DNA from: Acanthaster planci
Lineage: Eukaryota > Echinodermata > Asteroidea > Valvatida > Acanthasteridae
Assembly (NCBI RefSeq): GCF_001949145.1
Contig: NW_019091585.1
Location: 457,877-490,617 of the forward strand
Direction of reading: 5' to 3'
DNA length: 32,741 nucleotides
How positions within the stretch are numbered: the stretch's first letter is position 1; every line of letters starts with the position of its first letter. Below are positions 10,522 through 19,004 of the stretch, in pieces. The translations under genes were made by a program, and so were the position numbers. The notes under the pieces are model-generated. The model was not told the origin of the DNA, made no database searches, and worked only from the letters and a program-made list of their open reading frames with translations.

Positions 10522-11296
10522 TGACAGGGAAAAAGCATACTTAAGGCTCGAGGTTTAAACTTAGGTACAATTCCTGTCCACAAACGGATGGATTTTATGT
10601 AGCGCAGCCTGGTTGTAATGTGTTCGATATTAGAAGAGATTTCAAATTCATCATTTTAAGAGAATATGAAAGTAATTTTCAGGGGTTTCATTTCTACAGA
10701 AACCACCAAATTTTACTGTCATGGCAACACGAAGGTAAATTAGCAGGAAAACAGTATTTAGGAATTACATATTATGAATTGTATGTTCACTCGGTTTGGA
10801 TATCAAACTACACATGCAAAAGTAAGTTCAAATTCCAGGTTTCAAGGTGTTTTCTTTTTAAAAAAATACAGGTTTTCCTAAAACACATTTAAGTTGGCTT
10901 CTCAGGATATCTTTGTCATCCCATGAAGTTCACTGCATTGCACTGTTTATGAGTTTCTGTCTTGGGTAAAAATGCAATGCTGGATAATTTGGTTCTTTCA
11001 TGTGTCATCTGACATTTCAGTGCTAAATTCTGGCAAGTGTTTAGGTGTCACTCGGCATACAGAATGGCCTGTGGATAATTATGTCAAGTAAAAACAGCCA
11101 CCTGACCCGTTTTCTTAAATTCCAGCGACAGTGGTAACAAATTGTGTCGCCACTTAGCTTCAATATGGTAATTCCTCCAACGTCTTCATTAAAAAAACAA
11201 GATGCATGCTTTGCTTTCTGAACCAGGATATGCACCGTGTTAAAACTTTTAGATGTGGTTTTAAGAAATCAGTAATATTTCCGTATGCAGTGTTCT

Positions 11297-11302
11297 AATA
11301 AA
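11297..11302 (+). other. Candidate COX4 poly(A) signal
   Basis: First canonical AATAAA downstream of the COX4 stop codon, implying a 3' UTR of about 0.8 kb. A second AATAAA lies at 11545-11550. Only transcript ends would tell which is used. Confidence 0.35.
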
Positions 11303-11551
11303 CAATGAAAGGTTTCAGTTGTATTTAATCTAGCCTGTTAGTGTTAAATTTTTCTTTCTTTGATGTTTTCAGTCATTGGAAAATAAGCAGCTTTGGCCAG
11401 GGATTGAATGTTTCATAGGACATGTTAAATTTTATCCTGCACATTCAGTTGAGAAAAAAAAATGTAATTTTAATCAATTTGTGCCCATATCTTGCAGTAT
11501 TGCAGTTGATTGGCTACAGCATAGATGGAAATACCCTCTGAAAAAATAAAT

Positions 11552-11693
11552 GAGCCAGTTCAGTATCCCAACAACGCATACTCAAAATGAAGGGTGTCGG
11601 AGGTCATTCGGAGACACATACGAGGTTGCCTCTCAGCTCTGCAAATGCTTTGCTCCCGAATGACCTTACTCTTGTGAAATAATGAACTGGCTT
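11552..11693. repeat. Nested inverted repeats downstream of COX4
   Basis: Outer arms are GAGCCAGTTCA (11552-11562) and TGAACTGGCTT (11683-11693), 10 of 11 complementary. Inner arms are AGGTCATTCGGAG (11601-11613) and CTCCCGAATGACCT (11653-11666), complementary apart from one extra base. A transcript could fold into an interrupted hairpin with a loop of about 40 bases. It may be a decayed foldback element. Confidence 0.5.
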
Positions 11694-12039
11694 CTTAGAG
11701 GACTTTGGAACACTGCTCCAAGCACATATGTAAATTACTCACATCCAAACTCTGGATTCCTCTATGATGAGATTTGTGTTTTATTGAAAAGGTCTTCTTT
11801 GTATTATGTAACTTTACAAAGTTAGACAGAAAAGAGTACATCTTAGAGACAAAGTGCATTCATCACTCTGCATTCCTGACATAAAAGTTGGACAGAAAAA
11901 AATTACAGGTCTGATGCTTACCACATGCATCTTTGGAGTAACATCTTTCATATTTCATACATCCTCCGTGGCAAAATCCAGAATTTTTATTCCCTGAACT
12001 GCAAGTTCTTTTCTTGAATCTATTAACAAGTTTTAATAC

Positions 12040-12201
12040 CAGGGGTGTGAGTAGCCACTTGAAATTAAAGCTGAAAACATTTACAAAAGCTGAAATGTAA
12101 ACGTTTCCATGCTTTGGTACAGTACAAACAGGCTGGAAATCAGGGTCAAAATCTAAACAAAAAGCTGAAATCAGCTAAAAAGTGGAATTCTCACACTCCT
12201 G
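12040..12201 (-). mobile_element. MITE, copy 1, with exact 6-bp TAATAC duplications
   Basis: The 162-base element starts CAGGGGTGTGAG and ends CTCACACTCCTG, terminal inverted repeats matching at 11 of 12. It is flanked by TAATAC at 12034-12039 and 12202-12207. Inside are repeated AGCTGAAA words. Its minus strand aligns with plus-strand 30118-30293, sharing TTTAGCTGATTYCAGCTTTTT near the start and TTCAGCTTT repeats near the end. There is no coding capacity, so it is non-autonomous. CAGGGGTG ends recall hAT elements, but those usually give 8-bp duplications. Confidence 0.8.
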
Positions 12202-12687
12202 TAATACTTGTATAGTCTAAAAAAGAGGCATCCAGATAGTCTACATGTACAAGTATGTACATATTTACAAACTAGAAATAATTATGTGGCAAATGATTCC
12301 CTTTGCGTTCAAACTTTCAAACAGGGTTTTAAAACCAAGGAGAAAAGGAAGACAAGACCATTGCTCAAAATACTCGCCCAAAATTCGGAATGGATAAAAA
12401 ATGTGCACCCCGTATTTTGACAAAATACAAAACTGCAAAGCAGAGCCCCAAATCCATAATGTCATGTAGAAAGAACATGCAACTGGGTGACATCACGAGG
12501 CTGCAGTTTTTGCCTGCTTGGTACATGTAGGTCGAAAAGCTAATGTGCTCCAGTAGACTGTGGCATTTTGAGCTGAGGTGTATCCCATTGGTGGGGAGGG
12601 GGAAGAAGGCAAGGTGCCCCTCCTGGAGACATGTTGCCAATATTTTTTTCTCGTTTTAGGAATTGAAATGTGGCAGTATTTTATGAA

Positions 12688-12805
12688 CAGCGCTATCCCT
12701 GGGGGGGAGGGTTAGGATTCCATCAGGAATGAATTGGACAGTTGTTATTGGGTAAAAAATTTAATTTTGCCCTATTCCCGGACCCAAGGCCTGGATATGC
12801 CACTG
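12688..12805. mobile_element. Possible short MITE with imperfect 10-bp flanks
   Basis: The 118-base stretch begins CAGCGCTATCCCTGG and ends CCTGGATATGCCACTG, which inverted reads CAGTGGCATATCCAGG: related ends with gaps. The flanks are ATTTTATGAA on the left and ATTTTAAGAA on the right, 9 of 10 identical. The length would suit a Mutator-like duplication, but the imperfect ends keep this tentative. Confidence 0.4.
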
Positions 12806-12987
12806 ATTTTAAGAAAAAGCCCTCTGTGAACCTTTGCCATCCTTGATGCTGTTTTAGACTCTGCATATACCACGCTTCTGACAGACGGCAGCTCTGTACA
12901 TGCACAGTTGCAGAGGAATCAACACCATTCAACATGGATGGTGTATCAAGCTTGTCAAGGATCAAATGGCTGTTTGTCAAGAGTGTC

Positions 12988-13048
12988 TTAGATTGGGAGC
13001 CACTGCTGGGTCGGTATGTCCAACATTACGTCCATGTCTGGTGTGCAC
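12988..13048 (-). CDS. C20orf96: C20orf96-like exon 9 (C-terminus)
   Basis: Only 61 bases after a good TTCATTGCAG acceptor. Completes the Lys codon and encodes CTPDMDVMLDIPTQQWLPI, then TAA. The KCTPDM motif across this junction is the strongest single link to C20orf96. Confidence 0.85.
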
Positions 13049-16000
13049 CTGCAATGAAGAATGAGAATATTTATTTCCATCCAACAGTGTATTAAGTGCC
13101 AATTATAGGATCATTATGAGTGACAATGAGGAAGACAATGAAAACAGGTTCACTTTTAGTGATGTGGACAAATTTCTTGGAAAAATATCAGGAGTGCACA
13201 GTCCTACACAGAAGTGCTTGCAGTCTAGCGAGGACTACTTTCAGAATATCACAAGTCACCAGAGTCACTTTTGAGTTAAAGGCCTTCAAAAGAATCTTGC
13301 AGAATATAAGTCACTAGGATGACTTTGTTCACCCTTCAAATGTCCATTTCCATCAGGATACCAAACTGAGTTACACATCAAACGGTAAAGCTTCGTTCGC
13401 TCTTTCTATTGAAACCAAATTACTGAAGACAAAAAAATGACTTTATGACTCATTTTGTGGGATCTGGATACATTTTAAGCCTTGGTTAAAGAACAGGAAT
13501 ACTTGAGCTCTTACTTGGGTATTTCATTGAACAGATGAGGGAACATGACCCGTCTGGTGTTGGTCTTGGGGTCTGCCCTCAGCTGTGACACCTCCTCAGT
13601 GAGGTCCCCAATGGTAGCTTCTAACTCTTCTAGTAGTTTGTGGTGCCCCTCAATCTCCTGTTGACCGAAATGAGACGAAACTCAGAGTCGTGGACAATAA
13701 CGCACTGAGCGAGATGGTGCTTGTACACGACATCTCCTGGGCCAAATAAGGGGCTCCATAAGGACAAGAATTATAAAACAGGTATTGCACGAAAGTGTAC
13801 CTTCAATAAAAACTGAAATCCTCTCCTACCAAAAACTGAATCCCAACAATGCCACTCATGTCTAATTGTCAGTGATTACTGACTTATAGTTTTGAAGCTA
13901 AACAAGACAGAAGGCCAAAACTGTTTTTTTGACAGCAAACCCTAAGCATGGATACATGCATTTCTCCATTCAGTTTCCCAAACTACAGTCCTTTCAAATT
14001 TTCAAAGCAAATTTTTCAGGAGTGTCTCACTTTCAATCAGAGACCTCCCACTGTTTCCATAAATCTTCCAAAATCAGGTCATCCAAATACGGTGCACTTT
14101 TCAAAAAGATCTACCTCCCTCAAAATTTCCAAGTAAGCTTTGATAGGGCCCTACTGATTCTGAAGGACTGACCTTTCTCATAACAATATTTTGCATGGCC
14201 ATCTCCTTGAGGCTGTCGTGCATGGAATCAATAGCATTGTCTGTCACCGTTTCCTTGATGGCATGAAGTCTCTCCTCGCTGTCTTGATGGTACTTCTCCT
14301 TCTCGATGGCTGTTATACTGCTTAGGTCATTGATTTCAGCCTGCATAAGGCAAAACATAACATTGGCTTTCCAGTTTAGTCACTGATGAGGCAATATGTA
14401 ACTGACACAAGGTACATTAAACGTATAGAACAACAATCTTCAGTGCATTTATCTTTGGTTTCTGTTTTTCAAACTCCACCTATAAAAGGTGACAACAATT
14501 CTTATAAAAACCAGTACAGTCCCTGTCACGTTGCCGAAATAAATTTATTTATCAAATATTAATTTACTCCCTGAATATCACTGATTTTCTCAAAGTAGTG
14601 TGACTCTAACATTAATAGTGTGAATTCGGCAGTGTTTCCCACTTTTTTTCAGCTGCAAAAGTACAGACAGAGATACATGTAGATTCCAACAATTCCAATT
14701 TTTGGAATCAATTAATTTCAAATAAAACGCACTTGAATTTGTTGGACAGAAAGATGCTGAAAACACTTCACTGTCATCAACTGAGCATGAACAAATCCTC
14801 TGGGTGATGCATGTCAGTGTAATAGTCGAGTCTATCACAAAACCCATCACCCACAAAGCAGGGTGAACCGACATAGGAATGCTTTTGTCACAGTTTAGAT
14901 AGAATAGCTTGGCTTAGCTTAAGGCTGGATGACTTGTGTATTAGGCCTACATGTACTTGTGATGGGCTATAAACTTGCAACTGACTTGCAGCCAAAGGCC
15001 AATCCAGAACCATTTTTCTTAGGGGGGGAGGTTAGAATGTTTTTCAAGGGGCCAAAAATTGGGAATTGCTTTGTGTAACCTTTTATGGTCTTTCTGAAAT
15101 CTGAAGCCATTTATGGGGGCTTTTTATATTTATACTCTGGGAGGAAAGAGAATAAAATGTCCCCAATCGTCTTTCTCTCACTGCATTTTAAACGCTACCA
15201 AAAAACTGCTCTGACATCATGGACACACTGCCCCTCCCCACCCATCAGTGCTAACCACACTTACACGGATTAGCAGGGACTTGTGATAGACTGGACAATG
15301 ACACAAACACTCATCCTGTCAGCACTCAGCCTGAGAGTGGGTCAGCCAACTGAATCCTTGCTCGATCTTACCTCATACTCACTGGACAGGTACTGAATCT
15401 GCCTCTGCAGCTCAGCTATCTTCATTGCCCGCACAGGGTACTCTTTGTCCTTGTAGCTCATCAGCACGGACAGCTCTGTCTTTCGCTCTTGCAGCTTGTC
15501 GTCCAGGGCCTGGCCTTGCCTTTCCAGTGCTGCGGTTGGATAAGAGGTGTTGGAAAGTGGATATTTAACCCTTAATTCCTGATGTTTTCAAAAGGAACCT
15601 TCCAGAATCCTCCACAATCCTGCACATTGCAGGAAACCAGAGGTACAGAGTTTCGACTTTTAAAGGGATGTTACGCCCACGGGCACTACAAGGGGGAAGG
15701 ACAAAGAGAGCACTGGCCCCTGGGGAAAAAACAAATTGAAAAATAACAGAAGAAAAAAGGGGGAACGGCGAAAGAAATGATGAAAGGAGATGACAGGGAA
15801 TAAAACTCACCAATTTGCTTGAAAGAAAAAGAAATCAGAACTGGCTCCTTCTCAATATTAATTACTTATCAGGTTTTAAAGTCCACCCAGGAATTCCCCT
15901 CCCAAACTAAAAATACGGTTTGCACCCCTCCCCCCGTGTAGAGTAACACCAATCAAGCTACACCTTCCTCAATCCTTCAAAAGTATTTCCGAACCTCATA

Positions 16001-16687
16001 TGGTGAATTTTGAAGGAACTGAGAAGGGAAGGGTTAAAATATGTTTAGCAGGACGGTGGGCTGAGAGTGCGCTGAATAATTCTTTGGAATCTGCACCTTT
16101 GTTTCAGCTAGGAGTACTCACAGCAAGAGTAGGGTCTATTACAAGCCCAACCACTGGCCTAGTCAACAAGCAACAGGGGAGACAACATAAGTGGACAATG
16201 GCAAAGGAATTCTTGTAATGAGTTATTTATTTTGTAATTATTTTCCCCAGCGATTTTACCTTCAACTTCCTTCAACACTTTTGCTTTGGCTTCTTCGTAA
16301 GCTTTTCTCGCAAGAGCTTTCTCGGTTTCAAACTTTGAAGTCAGTGTTGAAACGGCTCCCTAAAAAAAATAGATAACCAATTAGTTTTTTTCGATATGGA
16401 GTACAAAATTTGGAAACTTCTGCTTTACTAGAAGAACCTAATCAAAACACTATTGAAATCCAGAAAATGGTTCTTAAACAAAATTGGTTGAGACTCCATG
16501 CATGTGAATGGTAAAGCTCAAGGATAAATTTCTATATTTTTGTAAATTTTAACTACAAAACTTACCCGAAATCTCTCATACTTTCTTAGTAATGATTTCA
16601 CTTCATTGTGCTGAAAAATAAAAAATCAGAAGTGAAAATCAGAGACCCTCAAAATAAACTGAAACTGAAGTCATTTTTAAATTTTGT

Positions 16688-16726
<39 letters not shown>

Positions 16727-18986
16727 CACATAAAACCTGCCCCTCTAAGTATTTGCACTTGCTGCACTGTTTCAGGTATTCTGAAAAGCTGTTGCTAAAT
16801 CTAAGTGTTATCCACTAGCACATCCAATACCAGAGAGAACTGAAATACTTCAGCTTTGAACTATTAGGACCAGAATTAATTTAAAATGCATAGAGCAATA
16901 TTTGATATTTAAAGCACACCAACAATTTAGTAAAAGTCAAAACACGTTGAGTTATGCTGAGGCAATCTCTTCAAGCAGCAAGTCTTACTTTTCCTTATAA
17001 ATACATTGTACATACAAGCAGATAGTGTTCAGAAGTTCACAGTTCCCTTTCACAAATTTCTTGTCACATTACTCTTAACCATGATCAAGTACATTTGAAA
17101 TCTCAAATTAAATGTACATGGTCTGCACTTTGAACTGACTTACTACTTCCTTCTCTTTGCCTTCAATTTCTTCCCGCAGCTTTGTATTCTCTTCAAGACT
17201 GGAAATGGTTTGTTAAGAAATGTAATTGCTTTAGAAAGTGGGTGGCTATGTACCCTTCTTACGCTTTGTACCAATGATGACATTGCAAGTACTGAATGTG
17301 ACTTTGGATATAAATCATAGCCCCACAACATGTTTTTGTTTTATGCGTTCTGACTGCTGACTGGTACTAGATACTAAAAACTGATCAATTAAGAGTATAA
17401 CATTATGGTGGCAGATCATGTAGAGGGAAGAGTTTAAATCTCACTCAAGTATGTATCAACCATGGTACAGACAGAAAACGTCAGCCTACACTTGGTCAAC
17501 TATTTGACTCATCGCAGATGATTTGGAGTCCAGGTGATTTGTTCTGTAGATTCTCTGATCACAAGAGGTGAAACAAAAATCTTTAATATATGTCATTTAC
17601 GCACTGAAAATATTCATTTCAGCATAGTCATGTTTACCATACTCTCTTTGAGAAATTCCACCTTTTAAAACTTCAAAACAACACGCAGTTAAGCGTCAAA
17701 GGATACAGTGTTTCTTGTCTGGCCTTGTAGTTGGCCAATGCTTTCCTCCGTGACTTGATGAGCAGTTCCAGGACCTTGTTCTCTCGCTGTCTTTCTTTCA
17801 AGCTTTCATCCTCCTCCTCAGCAGGGGTGGTTCTGCTCTTGGACTTGTGATGGTGGGCACAGGCAGGGCCTCTGTAATGGTGAAACTGCTTGGCTGAGGA
17901 CTCGTGGGGTTGTGGTCCTACCACAGGAGCTTTGAGAATAGAAAGAAAAACTGACTTTCCATTTCCAATTATATACTTTTAGAAGTGCTGAAAAAACAGG
18001 AATTTTTACGGGAGACCAAGGAGTCCAGTATGGCCTGACAAGCCTCAGTCTACATGTCAGCCTGGGTGGGATTCAAACCCGGGTATCACAGAAATGGCTG
18101 GTGAAGAAAGTGCCATTGCATCATCCACCTGCGCCAAATAATGATAATACGGAATTAACTTTGCGTGCCATAGACTAATCCAGTGCTTTATGAACCCAGA
18201 ATTTTCCCAGCAACGGAGGCTTCTTGGGTGGCAACTACACTTCGCTAGTTCAATTATGAGATGCCTGTGGTACGGTCTTGTTGCTACCAACAAAATGACG
18301 ACAGCAACATGGTTCATTTCAATTTATGTGGGGGGGGGGTTCTGTTCAGGGCAGACCGGCCAAGAAAATTGGATAATGTACATGTACATTGTACATCATA
18401 ATGGCTTCTCATTCAGATTTTTTCATATAAATCTATTAAGAATACACCAACCAGAAAGGAATATAATTTATCCCCATTGATTGCACACCCATCTGGATGA
18501 AATTAATCACAATGGTGTCAATCATGAGAAGTACATGTGCGTTTAATAGGCTCGTTACACGTTATTTCACGTTTATTTCTCAGTGACCAGCAGTGTGGTT
18601 TGAAATTGATTTTCATTTGCTTGTGTAAACAGAGGGATACAGCTTTATCCTTTAAGAAATTCTTTTTAGTGATCACCAGAAAAGTATTTTCTACACCATG
18701 CAGCTTTTACACACTAAACATTTGTGGTTTGGCTGGTTTATGCACGGTGCACTGGAGTTGCTAGTAAGATATTTCTGGGAAAACTACAAATACATGTACT
18801 ATACTACTGACATGATCCGGCTAGGGCACTTTCATCAGTTAACCTCCGACTACTCTCTCTTCCTTTTCCGGCACTTTTGGCAATGCGTCTCGTACGACGC
18901 TCCCACTGGTCATAGTCTGTTGGGGCCAGTCCAAGGTTGACCAGGGATTTCTGGAGATCTGATGGTTGAACCCCCTGACTAGCCAT
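12988..18986 (-). CDS. C20orf96: C20orf96-like coiled-coil protein (DUF4618), nine exons
   Basis: Exons on the minus strand: 18854-18986 (start exon, whose 3' end is uncertain), 17707-17929, 17144-17198, 16566-16610, 16260-16359, 15372-15529, 14173-14340, 13515-13657 and 12988-13048. All phases join and give 361 residues plus TAA; human C20orf96 is about 363. After a basic, disordered N-terminus the protein is a nearly continuous coiled coil with SRRKALANYKAR, LLRKYERFR, YKDKEYPVRAMKIAELQRQI and EEVSQLRADP, then the C-terminus KCTPDMDVMLDIP. The KEYPVRA.KIA.LQ block and the KCTPDM tail are what I recognise as C20orf96. The family has no known biochemical role. No signal peptide or membrane segment is seen. 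The Met at 18986 lies in an exon that opens at 19004 after a good acceptor, so an upstream coding exon remains possible. Confidence 0.8.
13116..13274 (+). CDS. Small acidic ORF antisense within an intron
   Basis: A 52-codon frame starting MSDNEEDNENRFTFSDVDKF and ending in TGA, inside the last intron of the C20orf96-like gene but on the opposite strand. The acidic start and mixed composition look protein-like, unlike the low-complexity frames around it. I do not recognise it. It could be a single exon, the head of a retroposed copy, or chance. A G-rich context is absent and no promoter is evident. Confidence 0.25.
   Translation: MSDNEEDNENRFTFSDVDKFLGKISGVHSPTQKCLQSSEDYFQNITSHQSHF
13515..13657 (-). 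CDS. C20orf96: C20orf96-like exon 8
   Basis: Between CGGTCAACAG and CCCAA|GTAAGA, phase 2 at its end. Ends the coiled coil (EEVSQLRADPKTNTRRV) and starts the conserved tail with FPHLFNEIPK. Confidence 0.86.
14173..14340 (-). CDS. C20orf96: C20orf96-like exon 7
   Basis: Between CCTTATGCAG and AGAAAG|GTCAGT, 56 codons in phase 0. Encodes AEINDLSSITAIEKEKYHQD and a helix ending MAMQNIVMRK. Confidence 0.86.
15002..15160 (+). repeat. Dispersed repeat, copy 2 (related to 1076-1290)
   Basis: In an intron of the C20orf96-like gene. It shares ordered blocks with the inverse of 1076-1290: AATCCAGAACCATTTTTC, a G-run, AACCTTTTATGG and a late A/T-rich block. No terminal repeats were found. Confidence 0.35.
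15372..15529 (-). CDS. C20orf96: C20orf96-like exon 6 (family core)
   Basis: Between ATCCAACCGCAG and TATGAG|GTAAGA. Holds the most diagnostic block, YKDKEYPVRAMKIAELQRQI, inside a Gln/Leu-rich coiled coil. Confidence 0.87.
16260..16359 (-). CDS. C20orf96: C20orf96-like exon 5
   Basis: Between TTTTTTTTAG and GAAG|GTAAAA. Encodes a heptad-rich GAVSTLTSKFETEKALARKA followed by YEEAKAKVLKEVE. Confidence 0.84.
16566..16610 (-). CDS. C20orf96: C20orf96-like exon 4 (45-base exon)
   Basis: Exactly 15 codons, HNEVKSLLRKYERFR, between ATTTTTCAG and CGG|GTAAGT, both strong sites. Phase 0 at both ends, so it could be skipped without a frameshift. Confidence 0.84.
16691..16722. repeat. (AC)16 microsatellite
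   Basis: Uninterrupted AC dinucleotides, 16 copies, in the intron between exons 3 and 4 of the C20orf96-like gene, just upstream of exon 4 on the minus strand. Confidence 0.97.
17144..17198 (-). CDS. C20orf96: C20orf96-like exon 3
   Basis: A 55-base exon after TTTCCAG, ending GTA|GTAAGT. It encodes LEENTKLREEIEGKEKEV. The good donor and matching phase support it despite its size. Confidence 0.82.
17707..17929 (-). CDS. C20orf96: C20orf96-like exon 2
   Basis: Runs from CTCAAAG| to ACT|GTATCC. It encodes a His/Pro-rich linker (HHYRGPACAHHHKSKSRTTP), an acidic EEEDESLKERQ turn, and the first coiled-coil block with LLIKSRRKALANYKARQ. Confidence 0.82.
18061..18141 (-). mobile_element. tRNA-like SINE head
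   Basis: On the minus strand, TGGCGCAGGTGG (18136-18125) fits the Pol III A box TRGCNNAGYNGG except one purine, and GGTTTGAATCC (18079-18069) fits the B box GGTTCGANTCC with one change. The spacing is slightly longer than in a tRNA and I could not fold a full cloverleaf, so a tRNA-derived SINE is more likely than a tRNA gene. It sits in the first intron of the C20orf96-like gene. The 3' end of the element was not resolved. Confidence 0.5.
18854..18986 (-). CDS. C20orf96: C20orf96-like exon 1 (N-terminus)
   Basis: The exon begins at 19004 after TTGAACAG; the first in-frame ATG is at 18986. It encodes MASQGVQPSDLQKSLVNLGL and a basic RRTRRIAKSAGK stretch. Two donors keep the required phase 1: AGAGA|GTAGTC after 18854, or GATGAAA|GTGCCC about 20 bases further. 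A better-looking GGAG|GTTAAC after 18844 would be out of phase unless an unseen exon exists in the intron. Confidence 0.6.
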
Positions 18987-19004
18987 CAGCCGCTTCAGAA
19001 AAAC

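Larger units (their letters stand above)
10522..12987. other. COX4 3' region and gap before the C20orf96-like gene
   Basis: COX4 and the minus-strand gene at 12988 converge here. The part up to about 11320 is probably COX4 3' UTR if the AATAAA at 11297 is used. Beyond it are a nested inverted repeat (11552-11693) and two short DNA-transposon-like insertions (12040-12201, 12688-12805). ATTAAA on the minus strand at 12765-12760 could serve the converging gene. No coding sequence is supported. Confidence 0.45.

Noticed and set aside
18057-18317. 86-codon minus-strand frame as an extra C20orf96-like exon
   Set aside because: It overlaps the tRNA-like SINE head, has no coiled-coil character and does not fit the required phase with clear splice sites.
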